From Leptolyngbya sp. FACHB-60 (GTDB lineage Bacteria; Cyanobacteriota; Cyanobacteriia; Phormidesmidales; Phormidesmidaceae), in the NCBI RefSeq assembly GCF_014695775.1, contig NZ_JACJOX010000022.1, positions 124,001 to 188,000 on the forward strand: a DNA stretch of 64,000 nt, written 5' to 3'. The first letter of the stretch is position 1; every line of letters starts with the position of its first letter. The notes beneath the pieces are model-generated. The model had not been told where the DNA came from. It was given only the letters and a program-made list of their open reading frames with translations, and did no database searches. This document shows positions 9,242 through 17,815 of the stretch, in pieces. The position numbers and the translations under genes were made by a program.

Positions 9242-9649
9242 ATGGGAACTTGGTCAGTCGACGCCTTTGGCAATGATGACGCCGCCGATTGGGCTTTTGA
9301 GCTGGCAAAATCTGACGATCTATCGCTGGTCGAAGCCGCTATCAACGGGGCGTTAACCGGGAGCGATTATCTAGACGCGGCGGATGCAGCGATCGCGCTG
9401 GCAGCCATTGAGGTGATTGCCCGGCTCAACGGTAACTGGGGCGATCGCAATGCCTACACCGAACCGGTTGACGCTTGGATCGCGCAGGTCAATGTGCAGC
9501 CGGAGCCTGAACTACTGGCGCGGGCGCGGGCAGCCATTGATCGCATTTTGAGCGAAGACTCGGAGATGTTAGAACTATGGCAAGATAGCGGCGATTACGA
9601 GGCTTGGTTAGGGTCGGTGGAAAATCTGCGATCGCGCCTTGGTGAATGA
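9242..9649 (+). CDS. DUF4259 domain protein (135 residues)
   Basis: The start MGTWSVDAFGNDDAADWAF is the family's hallmark N-terminus (MGTW..G.F.NDDA.DW). A GTG at 9221 would add seven residues, but GGGAG at 9231-9235 fits the ATG at 9242 better. The rest is helical and Ala-rich, with the usual run of acidic residues, and covers the whole family length. DUF4259 proteins have no known function; some sit near toxin-immunity or stress genes. Soluble and cytoplasmic by appearance. No obvious operon partner. Confidence 0.82.
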   Translation: MGTWSVDAFGNDDAADWAFELAKSDDLSLVEAAINGALTGSDYLDAADAAIALAAIEVIARLNGNWGDRNAYTEPVDAWIAQVNVQPEPELLARARAAIDRILSEDSEMLELWQDSGDYEAWLGSVENLRSRLGE

Positions 9650-9710
9650 ATAATAGTTGAAGTAATCTGTATTTTAAGCTTTCTCGTCATCGCTCACAGG
9701 CACATACATT

Positions 9711-10160
9711 ATGCAGATATGGGTTGATGCCGACGCCTGCCCGAATGTGATTAAAGAGATCCTGTTTCGGGCTGCCAAACGAGTTGAGATCAAGACCACC
9801 TTAGTCGCCAATCAAGAGCTACAAATTCCAGGTTCTTCCTACATTGAGTCTGTACTGGTGCGATCGGGTTTAGATGTTGCCGATAGCTACATTGTGCAGC
9901 ACCTGCAATCTGGCGATCTGGTGATTACCGCAGACATTCCCCTAGCGGCTGAAGCCATTGAGAAAGGAGCCTATGCTCTCAACCCCCGAGGCGAATTTTA
10001 TGATCGCGGCAATATTCGAGAGCGCCTGTCCATGCGAAATTTCTTAAATGAGCTTCGCAGCGGCGGGGTAGAAACCGGCGGACCTCCCCCGTTCAACCAG
10101 CGCGATACGGCAGCGTTTGCCAACCAACTCGATCGCTTTTTGACCAAGCATATAAAATAA
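9711..10160 (+). CDS. YaiI/YqxD family protein (UPF0178, DUF188)
   Basis: The 149-residue protein begins [12 protein letters not shown], the family signature with acidic residues of a PIN-like/NYN-type nuclease fold, followed by [12 protein letters not shown]. Further conserved blocks are [26 protein letters not shown], the NI..RLSMR.F segment and [10 protein letters not shown]. Length equals the family norm (about 150). Enzyme activity is not established for the family; a nuclease-like role is inferred from the fold. It stands alone on the plus strand, 61 bases after the DUF4259 gene. Confidence 0.93.
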   Translation: MQIWVDADACPNVIKEILFRAAKRVEIKTTLVANQELQIPGSSYIESVLVRSGLDVADSYIVQHLQSGDLVITADIPLAAEAIEKGAYALNPRGEFYDRGNIRERLSMRNFLNELRSGGVETGGPPPFNQRDTAAFANQLDRFLTKHIK

Positions 10161-10590
10161 GCGCTAACTGCCCGATTGCTGTCTGTCGCGACAACCTTCA
10201 CATCCTCTCAATATTGCGGGTTTAAAGTGGCATAGATTTACTGCTTGGTAGTAGCAATCGGCAGTTATAGCTGACCCCAAATAAATCACTTAAGAATAAT
10301 TAAAGAAAGCCTTAAGTGGTGGTATTGCATCATAGATTTAGCGGCAAAACCACCATCGGCAATTTAAGAAACAGCTATGGAACTTGACCAAAATCGTCTT
10401 ATTTTAACGACTATAGCCGCCGGCTTTTATTTCTATCCTTGGGCTAAAAGGCGTTTGACTTTGGCCCCGAGCAACAATAGGCTGGCCAGATCTTAATAGG
10501 CGAAACCAACGGCCAGGCAGTGCAAGTGATCTTGCTGTACCCAATTTAAATAGCAGATAGCCTACTGACAAGCGGCTAAAATAATTCTCG

Positions 10591-10617
10591 GCAGGCTAGG
10601 CTCAAAGGCTAGCCTGC
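10591..10617. repeat. Perfect 9-bp hairpin
   Basis: GCAGGCTAG (10591-10599) and CTAGCCTGC (10609-10617) enclose a 9-base loop. No T-run follows on the plus strand. Confidence 0.55.
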
Positions 10618-10747
10618 TGCCTGTAGAAGCCAGTTCAAAACCAAAATGAAGGTCATCGACTAACGTGATCCGTAGCCTTATCGCCCACAGTTACGTTTAG
10701 AGAAACGGATTATGTTCCAGGATCGTTGGCAGCTAAATTTAGACTTT

Positions 10748-10784
10748 GCAGACCACCCATTCCTCCTAAAAACAGGTGGTCTGC
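10748..10784. repeat. Perfect 10-bp hairpin
   Basis: GCAGACCACC (10748-10757) and GGTGGTCTGC (10775-10784) enclose a 17-base AT/C-rich loop. It lies about 210 bases upstream of the diguanylate cyclase and has no T-run. Confidence 0.6.
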
Positions 10785-10991
10785 TTACAAGACTTAACCA
10801 AAAAACACAGAAATTTACTTAGTGATAGAGATGGATATGAGAGCCTAAAGAGCAGGATTATGTACGAGGGGTAATGTAAGGTGCAATACATTGCCTCTTG
10901 TAGCGCTACTCTCCATAGAATAGGCAATTTTCCGTGTTGATAATAGCTCGGCCATCATTTTAAAGCTCTGGTAAGCACTGATTTTAACAGT

Positions 10992-12785
10992 ATGCTCCAC
11001 AGAAAGTTTCGCGCTCTCTTAAACCCACTGGCAAAGCTAATTGCTAACTTGGCTTGCCGAGTGGGTAACATGCCAACTATCGATCAGCTAGAGGCTCAGC
11101 TCCAGAATAAGTGCTATCAGCTCGAAACTATTGATGCCCAAGAAAAAGCGCTTTATCAAGTAATCAGTAAGATTCGGGCGTCCTTGGATTTAGACATAAT
11201 TTTTCGCACCACCACCAAAGAAACTTGTAAACTACTGCACATTGAACGAATTGCCGTCTACCGCTTTTTCGATAATTGGGGGGGAGAATTCGTTGGAGAT
11301 TTTGAATTTGCTGAACCAGGTTGGGATTTTGGCACACTAGGGCAAAATACTATCTGGAACGATTCATACCTACAGGAGCATCAGGGAGGCCGATATCGCG
11401 CCAACGAGTGTTTAGTAGTTTCTGATATCTATACTGCCGGTCTGTCACAGTGCCATATAGATATTTTGAAGCAGTTCCGCATTCGTGCCTATGCTACAGC
11501 GCCCATTTTTATTGGGCAAAAGTTATGGGGAGTGCTGGCTGCCTATCAGCATTCAAAACCCTATCAATGGCAAGATCAGGAAATTCAGTTTTTATCGCAA
11601 GTCGCAAATCAACTCGGATTTGCGGTAAAGCAAGCCGAACTAATGGCAAGAAGCGAACGCAAGGCTGAAGATTTGCGGCTACTCAATGAACAACAAGAGA
11701 TTTTGTTTAAACTGATTGCTGATATTCGTGAGTCGCTCGATCTCAACACGTTGTTTAAAACGACTGCCCGTGAGGTTCGAAAAGCTTTGCAGACCGATCG
11801 AGTGGCTATTTTTCAGTTTGATATCGATTCACAATACAACTCCGGAGAGTTTGTTGCTGAGAATGTATTACCAGAATACGACTCAGCGATCGCGCTTAAA
11901 GTGAGCGATCACTGTTTTGGCAAGCAATATGCGGCCCGATATCAACAGGGTCAGGTGCAGGTCATATCAGATCTTTCCCAGGCTGGACTAAACCGATGCC
12001 ATGTAGAATTGCTGGAAAATTTTCAGGTTAAGGCCCAAGTTGTTGTGCCCCTCATCAAAGGAGTTGCGCTATGGGGATTGCTCTGCGTTCATCAGTGCGA
12101 TCGCCCCCGCATTTGGAACTCAGCTGAAATTAATTTTATTAAACAATTAGCGGCTCAATTTAGCGTCGCGCTACGTCATGCCGATTTACTATCTCAAGCT
12201 GATTCTAAGGCTGAGCAACTAGACCAGGCCCTTCAAGCTCTCAAGCAGGCTAACGAAAAGCTAGAAGAATTGAGCAATCTCGATTCATTGACGCAAATTT
12301 CAAATCGGCGCTTCTTTGACAAGTCTTTAAGAAGTGAATGGAAGCGGCTGCTACGAACTGAAAAGTATCTATCTCTAATTTTACTTGATATTGACCATTT
12401 CAAAATTTATAACGATTGCTATGGACATCTAGCAGGCGACCAATGTCTAATCGACATCACGCAGGCAACTCGACTTGTTCTCAAGCGTTCTTCAGACGTT
12501 CTAGCTCGCTATGGTGGAGAAGAATTTACCGTAATCTTGCCCGACACAGATCAAATAGGGGCAGTCAAAATTGCCGAAGAGATTCGAAAAACTGTTAAAA
12601 ATTTAAAGATTCCAAATGAATGTATGCAAACAGATCACCCCTACGTCACGATTAGCTTAGGCATTGCTACCCAGATTCCAAAGGCTGGTCAATCAGTGCA
12701 AGATATAATTCGTCAAGCGGATCAAGCGTTGTACCAAGCCAAGGCTAAAGGGCGCGATACGGTAGTTTGCGCACCTTCTCAATAA
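10992..12785 (+). CDS. GAF-GAF-GGDEF diguanylate cyclase with two cyanobacteriochrome-like GAF domains
   Basis: The 597-residue soluble protein should make cyclic di-GMP. Residues 50-215 are GAF1, 235-400 GAF2, 400-428 a coiled-coil linker and 428-592 GGDEF. GAF1 has Trp122-x-Asp124 and Cys154-His155, a spacing of 30 from Asp to Cys as in red/green cyanobacteriochromes (AnPixJ Trp289, Asp291, Cys321, His322). GAF2 has Asp306-His-Cys308-Phe (the DXCF motif) and Cys336-His337, 28 residues apart as in TePixJ (Cys494, Cys522). The cyclase has GGEEF at 508-512 and an RxxD inhibition site (RSSD, 499-502) five residues before it. Both GAFs may therefore bind bilin; this is inferred, not shown. An alternative start is Met27, since no clear ribosome site precedes 10992. 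Confidence 0.93.
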   Translation: MLHRKFRALLNPLAKLIANLACRVGNMPTIDQLEAQLQNKCYQLETIDAQEKALYQVISKIRASLDLDIIFRTTTKETCKLLHIERIAVYRFFDNWGGEFVGDFEFAEPGWDFGTLGQNTIWNDSYLQEHQGGRYRANECLVVSDIYTAGLSQCHIDILKQFRIRAYATAPIFIGQKLWGVLAAYQHSKPYQWQDQEIQFLSQVANQLGFAVKQAELMARSERKAEDLRLLNEQQEILFKLIADIRESLDLNTLFKTTAREVRKALQTDRVAIFQFDIDSQYNSGEFVAENVLPEYDSAIALKVSDHCFGKQYAARYQQGQVQVISDLSQAGLNRCHVELLENFQVKAQVVVPLIKGVALWGLLCVHQCDRPRIWNSAEINFIKQLAAQFSVALRHADLLSQADSKAEQLDQALQALKQANEKLEELSNLDSLTQISNRRFFDKSLRSEWKRLLRTEKYLSLILLDIDHFKIYNDCYGHLAGDQCLIDITQATRLVLKRSSDVLARYGGEEFTVILPDTDQIGAVKIAEEIRKTVKNLKIPNECMQTDHPYVTISLGIATQIPKAGQSVQDIIRQADQALYQAKAKGRDTVVCAPSQ

Positions 12786-12860
12786 TCGCGATCGCTACTA
12801 CCCTGATATCAAATCTGGATATTAACGTTGCAGACTTTTGTCTCATAAAAAATCGCAAAA

Positions 12861-12932
12861 AGCGGGTGATCGGACTCGAACCGACGACATTCAGCTTGGG
12901 AAGCTGACGTTCTACCACTGAACTACACCCGC
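12861..12932 (-). tRNA. tRNA-Gly (anticodon CCC)
   Basis: Read on the minus strand, the 72-base gene folds into a cloverleaf: acceptor GCGGGTG/CACCCGC, D stem GTTC/GAAC, anticodon stem TCAGC/GCTGA with loop TTCCCAA, and T arm GTCGG-TTCGAGT-CCGAT. Loop positions 34-36 read CCC, so it decodes GGG glycine codons. The CCA end is not encoded (discriminator T). Confidence 0.95.
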
Positions 12933-13082
12933 AGGGATGCCACTGAGCGAGAAACATCGCTAGCGAAATTTCATTATACGATTATTTGCTCAAGGTATAT
13001 TCCTTGATCGAGGTTTCTGGTCCAGAATGCTGGCCGGAATTAAGGGGCGCTGCTAAAACGGCCTAGGAATGTTGCGATCGCC

Positions 13083-13435
13083 CTATTTATTCAGGATAAT
13101 GTAGGTGAACGACACCGGCACCATCAGGGTCAGCAGGGTAGAGGTGGTAAAGCCACCCAGCGCTGCGATCGCTACAAAGTTGCGGGTTTCTCTCCTGCTC
13201 CTTGGTCTGGGGCGAGCGGCACCGTCTCGGTCACGGCCAAAAACGAAGCGGCTGTAGAGCAGCACCAGCACAGCGAAACCATCACCACTGCTATCGCCAG
13301 ATCCAAGGCAAAGCGGCCGGAGGCGTAGACAAGTTGCCGACAAGGCAAAGCCTTCTCGCTGGCGTCACTCAATAGCCGGTGTCGGCTAGATAGGTTACGA
13401 AATATTGATTTTTCCATTGTCACTTCAAGCCCCAT
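13083..13435 (-). pseudogene. Decayed fragment, probably the C-terminus of an RND-type efflux transporter
   Basis: Two overlapping minus-strand frames share this stretch. The lower frame ends in VAIAALGGFTTSTLLTLMVP and a short hydrophobic tail, which resembles the last transmembrane segment of AcrB-type transporters (IAVIGGLLTSTLLTLLVVP). The upper frame has RFALDLAIAVVMV, a hydrophobic stretch that would need frameshifts to join the rest. No N-terminal 900 residues exist nearby. The best reading is a remnant left after deletion and frameshifts. Confidence 0.45.
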
Positions 13436-13644
13436 GGCCTTGGGATCACTTGGTTTATCAAGGAAATTGGCTTCTCGGCCCTTCTAAAGGGGCCAAGCTC
13501 ATAATTTTTACTGATTCGAATCACACACCTGAATGGGGAAGGTTTGGTCTAATAGCATAGATATATACTGCGTGAGCTTTGTTCACCCCGTCGTCACTGC
13601 TCTCTCACGCCAACGGCTCGACTCTAATAAGGCAGGTCTTGGGA

Positions 13645-14493
13645 ATGTTTAACGCCACCGAAATCCTCATCAGTGACTTTGTCGACAAGCTGCGGGTGGG
13701 TTACCACCGCACCTACGGCGGCCAAAACCCTGATTACGAAGACATCATTGCCTGGGCGGGCAGCATGGCGCTTGAAAACATCGCCAACAGTGACGCGCTC
13801 TACCACAACGTTGAACACACAGTTCTAGTCGCTCTAGTGGGCCAAGAAATTTTGCGGGGCAAGCACATTCGCGAAGGCGGCGTCACCTGCAAGGACTGGA
13901 TGCACTTCATCATTTCCCTCGTCTGCCATGACATTGGCTACGTGAAAGGAGTTTGCCGCTGTGACCAAGACCGCAACCACCTCTACGCCACCGGTCAGGG
14001 CGACGAAATGGTCATGCTCCAGCCCGGTGCCTCTGATGCTTCCCTCACCCCCTATCACGTCGATCGGGGCAAGCGGTTTATTGAAGAACGCTTCGGTGGC
14101 AACCCGGTGATCGAAGCCGACGCTATCAAGCGCAATATTGAGCTAACTCGCTTTCCGGTGCCCAAAGAGGAAGATCACCAAGATACCCAACACTTTCCGG
14201 GCCTGGTGCGGGCGGCCGACCTAATCGGCCAGCTCAGCGACCCTCGCTATCTGAAGAAGATTGGGGCGCTGTACTACGAGTTTGAGGAAACCGGTCAGAA
14301 TAAGTACCTGAGCTACGATCACCCCGGCGACCTGCGGGCCAATTACCCCAAGTTTTACTGGAATGTGGTGCATCCCTACATTCAAGATGGGCTGCGTTAT
14401 CTGTCGCTCACCCAAGAAGGTAAGCAAATAATTGCTAACCTCTATTCAAATGTGTTTATGGTGGAGAACGAGCAAACCGTAATCCACACCTGA
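13645..14493 (+). CDS. HD domain phosphohydrolase-like protein (282 residues)
   Basis: The metal-binding HD residues are visible: His54 and His58 in ALYHNVEH, and His95-Asp96 in SLVCHDIGY. A further His/Asp-rich stretch (TPYHVDRGKRFIEERF) and RAADLIGQLSDPRYLKK follow, as in cyanobacterial HD/PDEase-type proteins. The ATG at 13645 is preferred over an upstream in-frame TTG at 13579, because homologous reading begins MFNATEI. Substrate unknown; the family includes nucleotide and cyclic-nucleotide phosphohydrolases. The permease gene follows after eight bases, so the two are probably co-transcribed. Confidence 0.82.
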   Translation: MFNATEILISDFVDKLRVGYHRTYGGQNPDYEDIIAWAGSMALENIANSDALYHNVEHTVLVALVGQEILRGKHIREGGVTCKDWMHFIISLVCHDIGYVKGVCRCDQDRNHLYATGQGDEMVMLQPGASDASLTPYHVDRGKRFIEERFGGNPVIEADAIKRNIELTRFPVPKEEDHQDTQHFPGLVRAADLIGQLSDPRYLKKIGALYYEFEETGQNKYLSYDHPGDLRANYPKFYWNVVHPYIQDGLRYLSLTQEGKQIIANLYSNVFMVENEQTVIHT

Positions 14494-14501
14494 TACCGTC
14501 T

Positions 14502-15545
14502 ATGACCTGGTGGCGCAAGCTTAGAACGAATCGTTTAGCTCAGCTTGGGGCGATCTTGCTGATCGCCCTGTATGCCATAGCCTTGGGGGCCGATTTTTTT
14601 GCCCCCTACAGTCCCTATGAGTCTCAGCTCAATGGGTCGCTGCTGCCCCCTACCCAGGTGTACTGGCGCGATGCCGGAACGGGGCGGTTCTTTCCCCACG
14701 TTTACCCCACCACCCAGGGGCCGGTAGATATCAACACTGGGGAACGCAAAATTGTCGTCGATCGCACCCAGCCTTCTGCCCTTCGCATCTTTCATCGCAA
14801 CGATGAAGAGCGACTGACTTTGTTTGATACCGCTGGGCCCGCCCGCATCAACCTACTAGGCACTGATGAGCAGGCCCGCGACCAGTTAAGTCGACTGATC
14901 TACGGCAGCCGGGTTAGCCTCAGCGTGGGGCTAATCGGCATTGCAATTTCATTCCCGCTGGGCATGCTGGTGGGCGGCATGGCTGGGTATTTTGGCGGTG
15001 CAGTCGATGCCGTGTTGATGCGCCTGGTGGAGGTGTTAATGACCATCCCCAGCATCTATCTGCTGGTAGCCCTAGCGGCGGTGCTGCCTGCGGGCATTTC
15101 CAGCACCCAGCGGTTTTTGCTGATTGTGCTGATCACGTCGCTGGTGGGCTGGGCCGGGCTGGCGCGGGTCATTCGCGGTCAAGTGTTGTCGATTAAAGAG
15201 CAGGAGTTTGTGCAGGCCAGCCGGGTCATGGGCGGGCGATCGCTCTACATCATCACTCGCCACATTCTGCCCCAAACCGCTACCTACGGTATTATTGCCG
15301 CCACGTTAGCAATTCCTGGCTTTATTTTGGCCGAGGCGGTGCTGAGTTTTATTGGGTTGGGTATTCAGCAGCCCGACGCTTCCTGGGGCAACATGCTCAC
15401 TCTAGCGACGAATGCGTCCATTCTCGTTCTCCAGCCCTGGCTGGTGTGGCCTCCAGCCATCCTAATTGTGGTGACGTCCTTGGCGTTTAACTTGCTAGGC
15501 GACGGCCTGCGCGATGCGCTAGATCCACGAACCTTGAAGCAGTAA
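14502..15545 (+). CDS. DppC/OppC-type ABC transporter permease
   Basis: The 347-residue inner-membrane protein has an N-terminal membrane segment (residues 13-33), a long periplasmic loop with DEQARDQLSRLIYGSRVSL, and five further membrane segments. The EAA-type loop for ATPase contact is at GRSLYIITRHILPQ, and the family ending FNLLGDGLRDALDPR is present. Members transport peptides, nickel or other oligomeric solutes. The periplasmic loop is longer than in E. coli DppC, a common form in cyanobacteria. No binding protein, partner permease or ATPase gene is in the window, so the substrate cannot be inferred. Confidence 0.93.
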   Translation: MTWWRKLRTNRLAQLGAILLIALYAIALGADFFAPYSPYESQLNGSLLPPTQVYWRDAGTGRFFPHVYPTTQGPVDINTGERKIVVDRTQPSALRIFHRNDEERLTLFDTAGPARINLLGTDEQARDQLSRLIYGSRVSLSVGLIGIAISFPLGMLVGGMAGYFGGAVDAVLMRLVEVLMTIPSIYLLVALAAVLPAGISSTQRFLLIVLITSLVGWAGLARVIRGQVLSIKEQEFVQASRVMGGRSLYIITRHILPQTATYGIIAATLAIPGFILAEAVLSFIGLGIQQPDASWGNMLTLATNASILVLQPWLVWPPAILIVVTSLAFNLLGDGLRDALDPRTLKQ

Positions 15546-15660
15546 CAGGCCAATGAGCTAGATCGTCAACGGCTCTGCCGCTGTACAACTTCTTTAAAAG
15601 CTGTGTCTTGTGCTAGGTGTCATTCGGCCATCTCCCAAGTATGCTGCTGACTGTTGAGGC

Positions 15661-15666
15661 AGGAGG
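15661..15666 (+). promoter_or_regulatory. Ribosome binding site that fixes the start of the next gene
   Basis: AGGAGG lies seven bases before the ATG at 15674 and argues against the in-frame start at 15617. Confidence 0.75.
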
Positions 15667-15673
15667 TAGGTTT

Positions 15674-15964
15674 ATGGGACTCATTGAGCTACTGGTCTTG
15701 TTAGTTGTGGCGGCTATCTGTGGTGGCATTGGCCAATCGCTGGCAGGCTATACAGCGGGGGGATGCCTAACCTCGATAGTAGTGGGCTTTGTTGGGTCGT
15801 ACCTGGGCGTGTTAATTGCTCGCAATTTGGGATTGCCAGAGTTGTTTGCCCTGCAAATTGGCGGGCAGTCTTTTCCAATCATCTGGTCGATTATCGGAGC
15901 CACCATTTTTACCCTTGTGCTGGCGCTGCTGAATCGGCTTTTGGTTGGGCGTCCTAGAATCTAG
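15674..15964 (+). CDS. Small membrane protein, GlsB/YeaQ/YmgE family
   Basis: The 96-residue protein has three hydrophobic segments (residues about 3-22, 30-50 and 66-90) separated by Gly-rich turns (GGIGQSLAGYTAGGCLTSIVVG, written here in parts: GGIGQ, AGYTAGG, GFVGSYLG). This pattern fits the transglycosylase-associated/YeaQ family, whose members are small inner-membrane proteins often linked to stress. The name does not imply enzyme activity. It stands between the permease and the esterase, on the same strand. Confidence 0.75.
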   Translation: MGLIELLVLLVVAAICGGIGQSLAGYTAGGCLTSIVVGFVGSYLGVLIARNLGLPELFALQIGGQSFPIIWSIIGATIFTLVLALLNRLLVGRPRI

Positions 15965-15999
15965 GGGCAAAGACAACACAGTGGACGGTTAGCCTCTGC

Positions 16000-17265
16000 A
16001 TGGTAGTTCTGTGGCAACTGATTGATTGGGCGATCGCGGCTTGCGCTGCGATCGCCCTGTTTCTAAGCCTCTGGATTGTTGTTCCAGCACCAACCTTCTT
16101 TCTCTTGCCCCTAGGCGTGGGGGCTCCAGAGGTCAGCCCATTTTTGCTGCTGGGCCAGGGAATAGTGCTAGCGCTGGCGTTGGTGCTGCGGGGGGCGAAG
16201 GTAAAAAATCGGGAGCGATCGCGCAGTTTTGTGTGGCTCCTAATCCTAGGATTTAGTGCTACCGGCCTGGTGCTGAGCAGCCTGCCCCTGCTGCAACTGC
16301 CTGCCACTGTGCGGCGAGCGGAACCCCAAATGCAAAAAGCCTTGGGAGTAAACTACAGCAGCCAAATTCCGGCTCAGGTGCAGCCCTTGCTGCGATCGCG
16401 CCCCTTTGTCCTGGGGGATTTGATTTGGGGGCTGCCAGAGCCTGCGATGGCCCCTGAGGGCCGATCGTTGACCATCGAGCCACAGCGCCAGACTGTCTTA
16501 ACCCCGGACGGTGCTACTCTGGCCTTAGACATTTACCAGCCGCCCAGATCTCCTACCCAGCCAGACCTGCACCCTGCCATCATCACCATCTACGGTGGCG
16601 CTTGGCAACGTGGAGAACCTGCCGCAACGGCCCGGTTTAGCATCTATATGGCGGCCCAGGGCTATACGGTCGTGGCCATCGACTATCGCCACGCGCCTGA
16701 GTACCGCTTCCCCACTCAGCTTGAGGATGTGCAGACAGCTCTGGAATGGGTTGGCGATCGCGCCCTAAACTACGACATTGACCTCAGCCGTATTGCCCTA
16801 GTGGGGTGGTCTGCCGGAGCCCATCTGGCCATGCTGGCCGCCTATCAAGCCGTAGGATTGCCGATCCGGGCTGTGGTCAACTATTACGGCCCGGTCAACC
16901 TGTCGGCAGGTTACTACGACCCACCCGTGCCCGACCCCATTGATACTCGCGCCGTATTAGACGCCTTTTTGGGCGGTTCTCCCGCGCAATTCCCCGAGCT
17001 TTACCAGCAGGCCTCACCGATATTCTCCGTCAGGCCAGGGCTGCCGCCAACGTTGCTGATCTACGGTCAGCGCGACCATGTGGTGAAACCTAGCTACGGT
17101 CAGCAGTTGTACGAACAACTCCACGCTAGCGGCAATCAAGTGGCCCTAATCGCCATCCCCTGGGCCGAACATGCCTTTGATGCCGTGTTTCGCGGCCCCA
17201 GCAACCAAATTGCCCTGTACTATACAGAGCGGTTTTTAGCCTGGGCGCTGCGGCCCAACCCATAG
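16000..17265 (+). CDS. Membrane-anchored alpha/beta hydrolase (esterase/lipase)
   Basis: The first 110 residues hold three or four membrane segments. The catalytic domain starts near residue 165. It has an oxyanion-hole motif in ITIYGGAW, the nucleophile in GWSAG, an Asp in YGQRDHVV and a His in WAEHAF, the full triad of the HSL/BD-FAE carboxylesterase type. Known relatives hydrolyse short-chain esters. The membrane anchor suggests action at the cell envelope, possibly on lipids or acylated polymers, but the substrate is unknown. Length (421) exceeds that of plain esterases because of the anchor. Confidence 0.88.
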   Translation: MVVLWQLIDWAIAACAAIALFLSLWIVVPAPTFFLLPLGVGAPEVSPFLLLGQGIVLALALVLRGAKVKNRERSRSFVWLLILGFSATGLVLSSLPLLQLPATVRRAEPQMQKALGVNYSSQIPAQVQPLLRSRPFVLGDLIWGLPEPAMAPEGRSLTIEPQRQTVLTPDGATLALDIYQPPRSPTQPDLHPAIITIYGGAWQRGEPAATARFSIYMAAQGYTVVAIDYRHAPEYRFPTQLEDVQTALEWVGDRALNYDIDLSRIALVGWSAGAHLAMLAAYQAVGLPIRAVVNYYGPVNLSAGYYDPPVPDPIDTRAVLDAFLGGSPAQFPELYQQASPIFSVRPGLPPTLLIYGQRDHVVKPSYGQQLYEQLHASGNQVALIAIPWAEHAFDAVFRGPSNQIALYYTERFLAWALRPNP

Positions 17266-17344
17266 TCCTTTCAGCCTCAACCCATTTCTCCTAGGGACGT
17301 AAGGCAGTAGCCTGAAGAGAGTGGGTTCAACTGAGGCATGCTTG

Positions 17345-17812
17345 ATGGTCACACTGGCGTCAATTCGGCCAATCCGATGGGTTTTAATCGGAGTGCTTTG
17401 CCTGTCGCTTTTAGGGTGTGGACTGATTAACCCCAGGCCGCCGAGGGCAGTAGTTGAGGGGGCAATCGCCCAAAAACTCTCTCAAACTCAGGCCGTTCTT
17501 TACCGACAGTTTGCCGCCGCTGCCACCGATCGAACTCAGGTGAGCCGCATTCGCATTACCGACCATCACTGGACTGAGCTTGCTGGGCAGCCCGCCGTAG
17601 AAGTTGCCGGAACTTATCACCTTAAGGGAGGCAGCCTAACCAACGCCCAGCGGAGCCAGACCCGAGAGTTTGATGTCTATCTCCAGCGGGGCGCAACCAA
17701 AGACCAGTGGCTGCTGCTAGAGCCAGTTAGTATCAAGAACGGAGAGAAGCCTAAGTGGCAAGCAATTCCGCTCTTGACAGCGCGCGAGGATGAGCCAGGA
17801 AACCCAGGTTAG
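17345..17812 (+). CDS. Putative lipoprotein (155 residues)
   Basis: Translation from the ATG at 17345 gives a lipoprotein signal: positive N-terminus, hydrophobic WVLIGVLCLSLLG and the lipobox LLGC, with Cys at about residue 25. The in-frame GTG at 17321 would add eight residues. The mature part is a small alpha+beta domain (VVEGAIAQKLSQTQAVLYRQF, then ITDHHWTELAGQPAVEVAGTY, shown here as motifs only: QAVLYRQF, AVEVAGTYHLKGG). I do not recognise a named family. It is probably attached to the membrane on the periplasmic side. Confidence 0.75.
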   Translation: MVTLASIRPIRWVLIGVLCLSLLGCGLINPRPPRAVVEGAIAQKLSQTQAVLYRQFAAAATDRTQVSRIRITDHHWTELAGQPAVEVAGTYHLKGGSLTNAQRSQTREFDVYLQRGATKDQWLLLEPVSIKNGEKPKWQAIPLLTAREDEPGNPG

Positions 17813-17815
17813 CCC

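Larger units (their letters stand above)
10161..10991. other. Long intergenic region upstream of the GAF-GAF-GGDEF gene
   Basis: This 831-base gap has no convincing reading frame. It is AT-richer than the flanking genes and holds two perfect hairpins given separately. The downstream part contains the upstream region of the diguanylate cyclase. No tRNA or recognisable ncRNA was seen. Confidence 0.6.

Noticed and set aside
12745..12957. 70-codon minus-strand frame
   Set aside because: It runs through the tRNA-Gly gene and so is a chance frame.
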